Position numbers and translations under genes: made by a program. Shown piece by piece: positions 22,172 to 33,600 of a stretch of 38,292 nt of DNA (positions are counted from its first letter, which is position 1; each line of letters starts with the position of its first letter). The notes below the pieces were generated by a model. That model ran no database searches. It saw only the letters and a list, made by a program, of their open reading frames with translations, and was not told where the DNA came from. Source of the stretch: Deinococcus detaillensis (GTDB lineage Bacteria > Deinococcota > Deinococci > Deinococcales > Deinococcaceae); contig NZ_VKDB01000027.1 of NCBI RefSeq assembly GCF_007280555.1, forward strand, positions 1-38,292. The letters run 5' to 3'.

Positions 22172-24925
22172 TCAGGGCGCGATGAGTCCGTGCGCTCGCT
22201 GGACGGCCAGCAGGGCAATGAGCGCGGCCTGCGTGGTAGCAGCGTCTGTGGGGTTGGCAATTGCGGCTGCCCGCGCACCCACTACCTGCACTCCACCCAC
22301 GCGGTAGTGTCCCGCCTCAATCCCCTGCCGCGCCCCGCCGACGCTGCTCCACACCTGCGTCAAAGTGCCGTCAGCGGTTGGATCAGTTGTTGTCCAGTAC
22401 GCTGTCCCTCCATACAACAGGGTGTCGAATAGCGCGAATGTCTGATACGGACCCTGTTTGAAATACAGGTCATGCCAGCCGTCCGCCGTGCGGTACACCC
22501 GAAACTCCCAGTCGGCAGCGTTTCCGTGCGTGGTGAGGAGTGGCACCACCGTCACCGCGTTGCCTGCCCCCCGCACGCCGAACGCAAAGTCCACTGTGGC
22601 ACTCCTGTCCCCCGTGCGGCCCGTACTCGTGCCGAGAATGACGCGCCCGCTGAAAAGGGCATTCTCATTTCCGGCAATGGGGTTGACTGCCTGAATCCGG
22701 CACAGGCGCGTCCAGACATCTGTGGCACTGGTTGGGGCCAGTTTTCTGCGGATGCTGCCCTGTGCATCCAGCTTGAGATTCAGAGCCGCCTCGATGTCTG
22801 TATCGGTGGCCCCGAACGTCAGCCCCGCCTTGAAGTAGGTCTTGCCGCGCACGATGCCGCCGCTGCGTTTGAGGTAGGCCCGGCCACCCAGCGCTCCGAT
22901 GCGTGCCCAGACGCGGGCCAGCGCAATTCGGCCCAGACTGTCCACAGGATCAGCAAGCGTTACCCGCAAACGATCCGGCGCAACGCTTCCCGTCGTTGCC
23001 GGGTGCTGCCAGCCGGGAAACGCGCTGAAGTTGTCGGTCAGGTCAAGGTGCGTGACCCACGTATCCACGCTGCCTACCTTCACGCGGGCTTCCAACAGGA
23101 CGCGGCGGGCGTTCCAACCGTAATCGAACACCAAGCCCCACATATTCATGCTGGCGTAATTCGCATCGAACTGAACCTCAAACGTGACCGACTGCCCCGC
23201 ACTCAAGGTGTAGACGGCTCGCAACTCCATCAGCTCGCGGAACGCATTGCTCAGACTGCCAGCAGGCACAGGGCCAGCGGTCTGCGTTACCACAAAATCC
23301 TGATCCGACAACGCCAGAGAATCATCTGCGTTGCCAGAAAAATTGCGGTTATTCAGGCTGGCGGGCAGGATCGCCGTTCGCTTGTGCGGCAGGCTGCCCA
23401 CCGTGGCGCAGTGGTACTCATCAAAGTCGCTGATGCGGGCGCGAAGGGGCGTCTGCCCGCCGTCCCGCACGATATTGCCGATCCCGTTGGGGCTGAGGTT
23501 GTAAGCATAGGTCTGCTTGAAATCCCACGTTTTGACCTCAAACAAGTTGTCAAGCAGCTTGGTTCCCGTGGTCAAGATGGTGTGAACGGTGTCGGGGCGA
23601 GCCTGCAATTGGCCCCGCGTGCGGTTGCCGCTGATCTCAACGCCCGCCTCATGCTTGTAGACGATGCCGTAGGTGCCAAAATCGGTGGACACCGTCGCCT
23701 CATTCCCGTTAATGTATCCCCCGACATAGGGCGTGCCGTCTAGGTTTAGGGTGGGGTTTGTCCAGTAACGGATCGGGGTTTCATAACCGAACGATTTCAT
23801 TTTCAGCGTGGCGAGACTGACCCAGCCTGTATCAGAACGCAGGTCAATCCCCACTCCCTGACGCACCGTAAGGCGGTTGCCCCACGCCTCTAATTCTACG
23901 TCCAGCGGTCTGTCAAAATCGTAAAACCTCCCGTCCCCAGAGACAATGACCGCGGATTCGGTGAAGTCCGTCATGGCCCGCGTATCGGCCACGTATTTCC
24001 CGGTGATGAATGGCTTGCTGAGTCGGATCGCGGTGAAGTTACCGCTGGGCCGGATTCGTCCCCAGCCCAGGCACTCAAACGAGGTGCGTTCTGGGGGGTC
24101 AAAGGTGCTGCCCGTGGTGATGTCTTCAAAGTTAGCGATAGTGACGCCCGCCGCCGCACTGAACGCCGCCGCCGCCGCTAGCGCCATTGCGTTCTGCGCC
24201 GCCGTGTTGGTCGGGCTAACCCCGAAGCGCCGCGCCGAGACGTACCCGGCTCCAACGTTCGTCAGCAGTTGCCACGCACCCGCCACGCGCTTGAAAATAT
24301 CGCCCGTCTGAGCGTTCTCCACCAGATCGTCGTCAAGATGACTCCCGAGTGCAGCATCCACCGCCGCCTTATCGCCGTAGACCTTGCCCCGCGTGGTGCT
24401 GACGGAGAGGTTCGCCACCGCGTTGTCCGCTGCTACTTTACTCTGCGCGGTATCGGCCAGCGATTGCGCACTCAAGGCGTGGTCGGTGTCGGCACGCGCC
24501 GCCTTCGCATCCAACGCCGCCAACCCCGTGCCGAGGGCAATAAGCTGTTCAGGCGTTGCAGAGGATGCCTTGCCTGCCCTCATCAGCGCATTAATGTCCA
24601 GTTCGGTGGCGGCGGGTGAACTTAAGACCGGCTGGAATGTGATGGAGCTGATTGGCAGGCCGCCCTTGCGAACCGTCAGGCGCACCGAGTCAGGGTCAGG
24701 GTCAATACCGGGGCGGGCCGCGCCGCTGATGAAGTCGCTGAAGGCTGTGCCGTTGAATGCTTTCAGGTCTCCGCCCGAATCAATGGCCGCATCGGGGAAG
24801 CCCTTGGCCGGGCCGACGCCGTTCTGACCGATCACGCCATGCGAACCATCTACCGAAAAGGAGACGCTCAGCGGGGCCGTTTCGGTGCCCCGGTCATGTT
24901 TGAATTTCCAGACTACGTTGCTCAA
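22172..24925 (-). CDS. Tail fibre / receptor-binding protein
   Basis: A 917-aa protein at the distal end of the tail operon. The start is taken as TTG 24925, which overlaps the upstream stop (TTGA) and has GAGGGGG 6 nt before it; the ATG at 24943 would overlap by 22 nt. The N-terminal 90 residues are a beta-rich attachment domain, then comes an Ala-rich helical segment (about 125-185: AKAARADTDHALSAQSLADTAQ), a long beta-rich receptor-binding or helix region (about 230-850), and a C-terminal NPTDAATTQAALIALLAVQRAHG coil. SDFISGAARPGIDPDPDSVRL near residues 65-85 fits the usual distal-protein interface. It probably binds a Deinococcus surface glycan or S-layer. No chaperone domain is recognised. 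Confidence 0.75.
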   Translation of the reverse strand: MSNVVWKFKHDRGTETAPLSVSFSVDGSHGVIGQNGVGPAKGFPDAAIDSGGDLKAFNGTAFSDFISGAARPGIDPDPDSVRLTVRKGGLPISSITFQPVLSSPAATELDINALMRAGKASSATPEQLIALGTGLAALDAKAARADTDHALSAQSLADTAQSKVAADNAVANLSVSTTRGKVYGDKAAVDAALGSHLDDDLVENAQTGDIFKRVAGAWQLLTNVGAGYVSARRFGVSPTNTAAQNAMALAAAAAFSAAAGVTIANFEDITTGSTFDPPERTSFECLGWGRIRPSGNFTAIRLSKPFITGKYVADTRAMTDFTESAVIVSGDGRFYDFDRPLDVELEAWGNRLTVRQGVGIDLRSDTGWVSLATLKMKSFGYETPIRYWTNPTLNLDGTPYVGGYINGNEATVSTDFGTYGIVYKHEAGVEISGNRTRGQLQARPDTVHTILTTGTKLLDNLFEVKTWDFKQTYAYNLSPNGIGNIVRDGGQTPLRARISDFDEYHCATVGSLPHKRTAILPASLNNRNFSGNADDSLALSDQDFVVTQTAGPVPAGSLSNAFRELMELRAVYTLSAGQSVTFEVQFDANYASMNMWGLVFDYGWNARRVLLEARVKVGSVDTWVTHLDLTDNFSAFPGWQHPATTGSVAPDRLRVTLADPVDSLGRIALARVWARIGALGGRAYLKRSGGIVRGKTYFKAGLTFGATDTDIEAALNLKLDAQGSIRRKLAPTSATDVWTRLCRIQAVNPIAGNENALFSGRVILGTSTGRTGDRSATVDFAFGVRGAGNAVTVVPLLTTHGNAADWEFRVYRTADGWHDLYFKQGPYQTFALFDTLLYGGTAYWTTTDPTADGTLTQVWSSVGGARQGIEAGHYRVGGVQVVGARAAAIANPTDAATTQAALIALLAVQRAHGLIAP

Positions 24926-25668
24926 AGTTCCCCCTCTTTCCACCCGATGACGGCGGTGGCCCCGGCGGCGATGATGGTCAGGCTGGACAAACCCGGTTCC
25001 AGATACGGCAGCGGGCCGGTCACATACAGCGCGGCGTCCACTCCGTTCAAGGTCACGTCCTCGCCGTCAAGCGTCAGGGTCAGACCCGGCGGGATCGTGC
25101 CGTGCCAGGTGGTCAGCCCCGCGTCACTCAGGATGCTGGGGTTGATGACAGCCGACCCGCCCGCCGTGATGCTGGTTCGCAGATCCGCCCGCGCTTGCCC
25201 GCTGATGTTGACGATGGCCGCACTTCCGACTGCCACCGGGCGTTCTTTGCTTTCCTGCCAGAAGTACGGCGACTTGTGCTCAATCGTCAGCTCCACTGCG
25301 CCGCCGAGCTGAGCGCTTCCGGCAAAGCTGCGCGTGACCTTGCTCACCCCGGCGATACTCAGCGTCCCGCCCGGCGTGCGGCTGTACCCACGAAACAGCG
25401 GGGCAACAGTGGCAATTTCGCGCTGCAAAGCAAAGGCGAAGTCATGGTTTTTGCCGTGCGTTGCGAGCGTTATGACCATCTGACCAGCCCTCGGGCGGCG
25501 CTCGCCGATGAAGATTTTCATTCCGGTACCCGGCACATCCTCAAAGGTTCCAACTGGAATCAGATCGGGCAGCGTCTCGGTCTTCACGAAGAGAGCCTGC
25601 TCATTCGTCCAGCGGTGCAGGTTCAGCAGGTCAGCCCCGTTTTCATCTAGAAATACTCGGTCAATCAC
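24922..25668 (-). CDS. Phage tail-tip protein, distal tail (Dit)-like
   Basis: A 248-aa protein. The first half has the Dit-like pattern of strands ending in VEL-type motifs (GMKIFIGERRPRAGQMVITLATHG, EIATVAPLFRGYSRTPGGTLSIAGVSKV), and AVELTIEHKSPYFWQE is a typical Dit strand before the second domain. The C-terminal part (about 145-245) is a galectin-like beta domain with GSAVINPSILSDAGLTTW and PPGLTLTLDGEDVTLNGV. Dit forms the ring between tail tube and fibre. It overlaps both neighbours by 4 nt (stop/start). Gene order here is TMP, hub, then this protein, which is not the most common Dit position. Confidence 0.6.
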   Translation of the reverse strand: MIDRVFLDENGADLLNLHRWTNEQALFVKTETLPDLIPVGTFEDVPGTGMKIFIGERRPRAGQMVITLATHGKNHDFAFALQREIATVAPLFRGYSRTPGGTLSIAGVSKVTRSFAGSAQLGGAVELTIEHKSPYFWQESKERPVAVGSAAIVNISGQARADLRTSITAGGSAVINPSILSDAGLTTWHGTIPPGLTLTLDGEDVTLNGVDAALYVTGPLPYLEPGLSSLTIIAAGATAVIGWKEGEL

Positions 25669-27638
25669 GCGCCACCTCCCGGCGTGCGGAGAATCCGCTC
25701 AACACTCTGGAAGCCCAGATCAAGCGCCTCGGTATCGTCTAAGGGTTGCGGCGTTCCGGCCTCGATGCTGGGCGTCAGGGTGTCTAGGTCGTAAACCCCC
25801 CGCGTCACGTCCAAATCAACGTCTCCATTGGCCGTGTCAAAGCGGGCAATGCCGCTCACGTCCAACCGGCGCAAAGTTTTGTACTTGCCTACCCAGCTCC
25901 GAACCGGCTGCATCTTGTAGCGCAGCAGCCCGTACGCGTAGGCGACAAGCGCAAACTGATCCGCGATAGCTGCGCCAATCCAGCCCACAGACGCGGGCGG
26001 GCCGGTGATGACCATTTCAGAGGCGGTGATGTCCTGCGGCGTGCTCCAGATGCGCCGCCCGTCCACATCATCCTTCCGGGTCAGCATGATGCTCACTGGA
26101 CTGGTCAGCGTCGGGTTTGCCAGCGTTACGGCGCTCACGTTGACATCGGTACTCACCGTGTCGCCTGAGCGCCAAACGTAGACGCCGGGTAAGCCCACGC
26201 GGGTACGGTTGACGGTAAACGGCGCAATCACAAATTGTAGATAACTCCCTGCCGGGTCAGTCGGTATCCTGCGTGCTTTGAAAAGCGCCCGGAAGCTCGG
26301 CTGTGCGGCACTTACACCGGGCAAGCTCACCGTCAGGCGGGCATAGTCGGCGGGTACGGCAGTGGCAATGTTGACACTAAAGGCAGGCGGACGATCCCCG
26401 CTGTGGGCAGTCCGGTAGGCGTCGTAAGCGCTGTCTTGGAGATAACGCCACTCAAGCGCCTGGGCGCTACTGGTAGTGAATCTGACAAAACTGCTGGCCC
26501 CGTAAGGCTCGGTTGAGGGCGTCCAGCTTCCCGCGCCGATCTTGTACTCAATCGTCAATCCGCTGACCGGCACGCTCAGCAGCACGTCATAACTAAAGGC
26601 CGTGCCAGTGGCGGCTGTGATGTTGCCACCCTCGCCCCCACTGGCTACCGGCTGATAGGCCGCGCCCTGAGTCACAGCAGGATTCAGGGTCAGCCCGTCG
26701 CCCAGATGCCCCGTCCAAGCTGGCGTGAGGGCTGTCTGAAGGCCGTAGACACTGGCGGTCAAGGTTGGATTGTCCGGGTGGTCGAGTAGCACGATGACGT
26801 CTACGCTCGTCCCTGAATATGGATTGTTCTGGGTGGTAGTCACGCTTGCCGGCAAGCCTTCTTGCAGCCAAGCTTCCCCAAACACAGCAATCTCCAGCGT
26901 GGCCTTGTACTCGAAAAAGGCCCGCACCGTGTCCGGCCTGGCGTACTCAAAGCGCACGCAATTCTTGTAGCCGTCACGAACACCTGGAGGCCTGTCCGAG
27001 CGTGCGCGTGGGAAGCGGTGGGTCAGGGTGTCAGTGAGCTGATGCACCACGATTTCGCCCAGCGCGTTCACACCCCAAGTCGCTCCGGCGGCGGCGGGCA
27101 AAGCGGCCTGCATAGCGTCCCCCACAAGCTCAAAGAGGGTCAGGGCATTCAGTACCGCGTTCACGTCCGCGATGCTCCCCACCGTGATTCCGGGTGGCAG
27201 CACGGCGCGGGCTAGGACAGCTTGAAGGTAAGGCCGGAAGCGGGCCTTGAGCGGCAGCACGGTCTTCCCGTCCGTGTCCACATCCGAGCGCCAAGCCGCG
27301 CTGCTTACCCTGTCCTTGAGACTGAGCAGCTTCACCTCTCCCGCGCCCGTTTCCCACGGCTCCTGACCGACTTCACCGAGGTAAATCGGCGTGTCCGAGT
27401 CCGAGAGGTAGACCCGCACCCAATCACCGGGGGCCATCCGCGAGCCGCCGCGCTCGGGAACGGCGCTGAGCTTCAGGTTGCCGGAGCCGCACAAGTTGCC
27501 TGGCAGGATTTCGAGCTGGCCACCCAGCACGGCCAGTTCACCCGGTTTGTACTCGCCCGCCGCCCGCTGATAGACAGTCTGGTAAGGCCAAGGCGCACCG
27601 GCCCGACTGAAGGTCACGTAATACGTGAGGAACCTCAT
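25665..27638 (-). CDS. Phage tail-tip / hub protein
   Basis: A 657-aa structural protein right after the tape measure, with ATGA overlap at its start. The N-terminal half has baseplate-hub features (GDWVRVYLSDSDTPIYLGEVGQ, VKLLSLKDRVSSA, and the GVRDGYKNCVRFEYA strand). The middle contains tandem beta-sandwich or fibronectin-like segments (residues about 300-480). FDTANGDVDLDVTRGVYDLDTLTPS lies near the C-terminus. In siphoviruses the genes between the tape measure and the fibre form the tail tip. No enzymatic motif is seen. Specific family not identified. Confidence 0.65.
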   Translation of the reverse strand: MRFLTYYVTFSRAGAPWPYQTVYQRAAGEYKPGELAVLGGQLEILPGNLCGSGNLKLSAVPERGGSRMAPGDWVRVYLSDSDTPIYLGEVGQEPWETGAGEVKLLSLKDRVSSAAWRSDVDTDGKTVLPLKARFRPYLQAVLARAVLPPGITVGSIADVNAVLNALTLFELVGDAMQAALPAAAGATWGVNALGEIVVHQLTDTLTHRFPRARSDRPPGVRDGYKNCVRFEYARPDTVRAFFEYKATLEIAVFGEAWLQEGLPASVTTTQNNPYSGTSVDVIVLLDHPDNPTLTASVYGLQTALTPAWTGHLGDGLTLNPAVTQGAAYQPVASGGEGGNITAATGTAFSYDVLLSVPVSGLTIEYKIGAGSWTPSTEPYGASSFVRFTTSSAQALEWRYLQDSAYDAYRTAHSGDRPPAFSVNIATAVPADYARLTVSLPGVSAAQPSFRALFKARRIPTDPAGSYLQFVIAPFTVNRTRVGLPGVYVWRSGDTVSTDVNVSAVTLANPTLTSPVSIMLTRKDDVDGRRIWSTPQDITASEMVITGPPASVGWIGAAIADQFALVAYAYGLLRYKMQPVRSWVGKYKTLRRLDVSGIARFDTANGDVDLDVTRGVYDLDTLTPSIEAGTPQPLDDTEALDLGFQSVERILRTPGGGA

Positions 27639-30600
27639 GCGAACCGCGCAAAGCGGGCACGCAGGCCACTTTCCATGCCGCCACGCTGACCACTTTCATA
27701 AATGGTCGTCTGCGTGTAGCTGATTTCCTTGACCGCTGCCGTGTTCCCGTTCACCGCCTTGGTCAGGTCGGGAATGGCGCTGTTCAGCACGCCCAGCAGC
27801 GGCCCCAGCTCGCCGCCGATCTGGACGCTCAAGCCGGGCAGGGCCGCGCCGATCTGCTGGATGATGCTGCCCGCGTCCAGTCCCTTGCTCAGTGCCGCGT
27901 CGAGCTGGCTGAACAGTGGGTCAAGCTGGCTGAGGATGCGTTTCACGATGAAACCGTCCTGAATGGCTTGACTGATGCGGTCGCGCACACCCTTGTACAT
28001 CGCGTCAAGCGGGCTGTCGCCGTTCAGGAAGGCTTGCACGCCGCTCAGGAAGCTGCTGCGCCAACTCTGGGCGGTTTGTTCGCGCTGCTGAGTCAGTTGC
28101 TGCGCGGCCTGCACCTCGGCGGCTTGAGCAGTGAGACGGGCGGCGCGTTCCGCAGTGTCATATCGGGCGTTGATGCTGCTCCGCTGGGCGGCGGTCAGTT
28201 CGGTGTTGCTGAGATCGGCCTCACGCTCCAGAGCGATGCGCTCAATCGTGCGGGCCAGCCTATCGGCGTTGTACGCACTGTCGATCCGGCGGCGCTCCTC
28301 ATCGGTGCTCGCAGAGGCGAGGGCTAGCGAGTGCTCAGCATCCGCAAGGCTGTCTTGGTTGCTCAGCGCCTGTAAACGGATGCCCCGCTCGATTTCCGCC
28401 GCTCGTTTGGCCGCAGCGGCTTCCCAGTCGAGATAGTCCTGCTCAATCCCTTGGCGGCGCAAGCTGAACTGCCTGAGCAAGATTTCACGCTGTTCGTTGG
28501 TCAGCGCCGTGTTTTCCAGTGCCGCCGCCTGCTCCTCATCGGCCTGGCGGAGGGCCAGTTCGCGGGATTGAGTGTGGAAATCGGCCTCACTGATGAGTTT
28601 GGCCCGCTGTTGCAAGCCGAGCGCCGTGGAGTCATTGTTCGAGCGGTCAGCCACGTTCTTCTGGCGGATGGCCCTGAGGGTGTTTTCTTTCTCGGTTTCG
28701 GCGGCGACATCCTTGAGGCGGTATTCGTTACGGATCAGCGCGATCTGCTCCTGGGTCAGCCCCTCCTTGCTGAGTACCTCTTCCATCGCGGCGGCGTTCG
28801 TCCGTTTGGCAAGGGCCAGTTGTTCGCGGGCGGCGTCCTCGCCGTTGATGAGCTGGGCGTTCTTGCGGATGTCCAGACTGGCCTGCTCAATACCGAGCTG
28901 TTGCGAGGCGATGCCGCGTGCCTTTTCAGCGGCCTTACGCGCCTTCTCAGCGGGCGTGGTCAGCGCATCATCGACGATCTTTCCGACTTCCAGAAGGCCG
29001 TCTATTTCTGGCTGAAGCGAGGCTACGCCACTCTTGAAGTCGGCAACGGCGGTGGCGATCATGTCTTTGTTTCCGCTTTTGAACGCTTCCATCAGCTTGC
29101 CCACGAGCGGCCCGAACACCGCGATGACCGGCGCACTGTTCAGGAACCCGTCGACCAACCCTTTGAACGCCACTTCCTTGAGGCCGTCGTAAATGGATTT
29201 GGTGAAGCTGTCTTTGCTGCCAGTGGCCAGCGCCGCTTTGAAGCCGTTTTCTGCGCCGGAGACAATTCCGCCCTCAAAGCTGAGCGCCAGCGCTTTACTG
29301 GCCTCGTCGATGGTTTCTTTGAAGTGGGTCGTCTGCCAGAACAGAATGCCGGTGGTGTACGTTTCGACTTTGCGCGTGCCGTAGCCCTCGTTATCGAAGC
29401 GGAAGCCCTTGTTGTAATCGGCAGTTTTCTTCAGCTCAGCCCGGAAGGCTTCGGCCCGCTTGGAGAAGAACGTGAAGATGCTGGTCAGCGCTTGGATGGC
29501 CGCCGCAACGTAATCCCCTTTCGACAGTGATTTGGCGAAATTGGCAACATCGTCAACCATGCTGCTGAGGTCGCTTCCCCACTGCCCGGCCACTTCTGCC
29601 GTCATTCCGCCGAGGGATGACATGGCCGCCGTGACCATTGGGACGGCTTGTTTGGCGTACCGTTCAAAGGTGTTGATCTGGGCTTCGCGGGCGGCGCGTA
29701 GGGCGTCCTCAGCGGCTTCTAGGGCTTCTACAGTCGCGCGGTACTTCTCATTGTCGAGTGCGCCGCCCACGAGCTGAGTACGGTACTCGCTGATCTGGTC
29801 AATCAGCGCCCCTTGCAGCTCGGCGTTGGCTCCGAAGTCCAGACCGTTGCCTTGGGTGGCCCTGCGCTGGGCAGCCTTGACCTTATAGGCCGCTTCTTTA
29901 TTGGCGAGGCTGATGCCGGCCTCTACCCCGTCAGAATCAATCTGGATGAGGGCAGTTTTCAAAGCCAAGCGGGCTGCTATCAGCTTATCGGCGTTGCCTT
30001 TGGCGTCCTCTACGGCGCGGTCATAAGCACGCTGAGCGGCATCTCTGCGGGCCTGCAAGCTGCTTTCGAGGTATTCCCGCTCACCCACCGTCCCGGCCTT
30101 GTGACGGGCCTCTTCCTGCGCTGTGGTCAGGGCGGTCACGGCGTCTTCGGCAGCGCGGCGCAAGTTCAAGCGGATCAAGCGCCGCTCCTCTTCACCCTGA
30201 GTCGTGATCTGGGTACTGGCGGCCTCGGCTTCAAGGTCAGCCGTTTTTTTCAGATCAATATCCACACCAGCAACCGTGAGGGCGCGTTTGTGCTGACGTT
30301 CGATGGCTGCCAGTTGGAAGGTTTCCTTTTCTTGGCTGTATTCGACATCGCTACTCAAGCCGAGAATGTGTCTACGGTCAGCCGCCGTTTGCTCCAGCTT
30401 GGCCAGCGCGTCCTCAGTGGCGTAGCGGCGCTGCAAGCGGATTTGCTCACGCTCGCTTTCCCCCTGCGAAGTGAGGGCAGTGCGCTGCGCCTCGGCTTCG
30501 GTGTTGGCAGTTTTGATGAGGTCTTTATCTACTCCAGCGGCCTTCACAGCAGCTTTGCGCTGGCGCTCAATTGAGGTGAGTTGGATGTCCTCTTTCTGTT

Positions 30601-33600
30601 GGCTGTAGGTCAGATCGTCGCTGAGCTTGAGGGCGTGGCGCTGGTCAGCTCCGGCCTGTTCGAGCTTGGAGAGAGCGTCTTCAGTGGCTTGCTGCCTCTG
30701 GACGGCGATGTTGTCCCGCTCAGATGTGCCTTGCGCCTTAGCTCCGATCCGGCCTGTCTCGGCAACCCGTCCCGCTTCGTTCCAAGCCCCCACGTCACCG
30801 GCTTTATCGGCGGCAGCTTTGGCCCGCTTCTCTTCGCGGTCGATGGCGTCGATCTGGAGGCGTTCAGTCTCGCGGCTGGCCTCCTCTTCGGTGATGAGGC
30901 GGGCGGCCTTGCGCTGGGCGAGGCTGGCCCCTTCCAGCCCAGCTAGGCTGTCCTGCGTCCGTTTGGCGTTACTGAGCGTGAGCTGACCCAGAGCGGCTTG
31001 CTGTTCGCCCTCAACGCGAAGTTTGGAGGCATTGAAAGCGTCATTCGCCGCCTGCACTTTGGCCGGATCACCGTACAGCCCACCAGCATCTGAAATCGAG
31101 TTCTCTTTGGCAGTCTGAGCAAGCGCGAGCTGCCGCGTGGCCCGCTGGTTGATGTAGTCCTCTTCGTTGATTTCCAAGCGGGCATGACGGCCTTCCAGCG
31201 CCTGCAATTCCAGATCACTGAGGGCTTGCTGATGGGCGCGGGCGGCGTCTAAATCGGCCTTAAGTACCCCGGCGCTGTAATCGTCGTTCAGGCCACGCAG
31301 GCGGCGCAGGTGAGCGGCCTCGGCGTTCTCGTAAGCTTGGAAACTGGCCCCGGCAGAGTCAAGGCGGTGCTGCTCAGCGGCATAGTCCAGCGCCTCGCTT
31401 TGCTCCAGTAAGTCTTTGCGCCGCGAAAGGTAGGTCTCAGCGCTCATGCCATCTTTGTTCTGGTCAAGCTGAGTGAGTTGCTGCTGCACCACACCTTTTT
31501 GCCCTTCGATGGTCAGGGCCGCGCCGTCTTGCACGCCCTTCACGATGGCTTGCTGTACCTTTTGACCGAGGGCAGCAAGAGAGGGGTATTTCTCCGGGTC
31601 GATCTTCGCCAGCTCGGTATCCACCGCCTGCAAGCTGGCCTGATCGCCGCTGCTCAGGGCCGTATAAGCGCTGAGGATAGTGGGGCTGAGTTTCTTGTCC
31701 CCTAACCCGAGCTGCACATCTGCCGCCGCACCGCCCAGATCGCGCAGGGCTGCCGCAAACTGCTTGGCCTGATCCACCGGTAAGAACTGATCGGCATTGC
31801 TGGTCAGATTCTGAAAGAGCTGGCCGAGTTTTTCCAACGAATCAAAGTCCACTCCAGAAAGGTCAACCCCAGCCGCTGCCAGCTTCGTGAGCAGGGTAGG
31901 AACGTCGCTCAGCTCGCTCATGCTGGCCTGATCCGCTGTGACCCCTAAGAGGCCGCGCAGCGCCCCAGCCAGCAGGCCGAGCGCGTCACTGCGCCCCTGT
32001 GCTTGCTGGTCAATGGTGCCGCCGCCGCTGAACAGGCCGTTCACCGTGTCGGTAATCGTTTTGACTTGGGCTTCACGATCTTTGAAGAGCTGATCGGCCA
32101 CCTGATTTTCCTGAGCCTGAATCTTTGCGGTGACGTCTTTCAGCCGCTGGGCTGCAGCCCGTCCAAAGCCGTCCAGCGAGGCGAGATAAGCCGTCTGGAG
32201 GTTGGTTTTCCCCTCAGCGGTGGTGCTGTCCACAGCGGCGTTTGCAGCACTCAGGCCCGTGCTGTTGCCCGCGTAGGTCGTGGCGTTCGCCAGCTTCTGA
32301 ATCCGCGCTTTCTCAACTAGGGCGCGGCTGGCTTCGTTGCGCTGAACCTCGGCAAGCTGACGCTGGAAGGCTAGAACCTTGGCCCCGCCGCTTTGCTCGA
32401 TGTGGAGCTGTTCATTCAGGTTGCCCTCAGCGTTTTTCAGATCGGCGTCCCGCTGAGTCACGGCGTCGGAGAGCTGCTGGGTCAGGGCTTCTTTCTTGAC
32501 GCCGCGCAGACTCGCTTGCAGCTCTAAAGTCTGGCGCAACTGGGCGTCACTGCTGGTTTTTTGGGTCTTCTCCGCTTGGGTCAAGAGCTGCGCTTGGGTG
32601 TCGCTGGCGCTGCTCAGCGCGTTGTCACGGGCGTCCTGAGCGGCTTGCAGGGCAAGAGTGTTCTGCTGTCTGGCAAGCTGCTCAGCGGCTTCACGTAAAG
32701 CGGGTTTGCCTTTGGCGGCGGCGTCCAAGGCCACCGAGAGGCTGTTGGCGGCCTGCACTTTGGCGAGTTGGTAGCTTTTCCGGGCCTGCCCTTCCTGCGC
32801 CGCTTCGAGCGCTGCGCCTTCGTTTTGCTGAACCTTGAGCTTGGCGTCCGCACTCTCGCCGGCGGCTTGCAAGGCAAGGGCGTAGCTCCGCTCGGCAGTG
32901 GCAAGGCTCTGTTTGGCCGTGTTCGCCTCCGACTGGGCGCGGCCTTCGCTCTTTTGCCGCACAATCTCGGCGATTTTGTCCGCATCCGTCCCGGCGGCTC
33001 TCAGCCCGTCAATCTCAGAGCGGGTCGAGGCCACCAGATCGGAGAGGGCATTTTTCTGTGTGCGGTCTTTGGTGCCAGGGAGGGCCTGCTTAGCCGCCGC
33101 CTGCACCTTGCCGAGCGCTGAGATGTAAGTCTGGACGGCCTTCTGATAACCGGGCGCGTCTTCCGATACCAACTGAAACGCGGCGCGGGCGTCTTCCAAC
33201 TGGCGCTTGAATGAATCTGCTAGGCCGTTCTTTTTGCTCAGGCCCTCAATCTCGCTACTGGTCGAAGCGAACAGGCTGCTGAGGGCGTTTTTCTTGTCGC
33301 CTGCGGGCATGGCCTTACCGAGCTTCTGGCTTTCGGTAGCAGCCTTCCTGAGCACGGCCAGATAAGCGTCCAGGGCCTTGTCGTAACCGGGCGTCTCTTT
33401 GGTGTAGAGGCCGAATACCGCTTTGGCGTCCTCAATCTGCTTTTTGAGGGCTTCCACCGCGCCGCCGGACTTGGCGAGGCCGCTGATTTTGTCGGCAGTG
33501 GATTTCACGATGCCTGCCAGATCGGAGCGGTTTGCGTCAGCTTCCGGCAGCTTGCCAGCGGCACTGAAGGCTAGGCTTTGAACGTTATTCAGCGTGGCCA

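Noticed and set aside
22472..23743. Long plus-strand open frame (423 codons) opposite the tail fibre gene
   Set aside because: Composition is typical of an antisense shadow in high-G+C DNA (His/Arg/Ala/Gln-rich, no domains), there is no ribosome binding site, and the minus-strand frame is clearly coding.
28451..29530. Plus-strand open frame (359 codons) opposite the tape measure gene
   Set aside because: It mirrors the codons of the tape measure gene and has no family features; the other plus-strand frames in 27635-36604 are rejected for the same reason.
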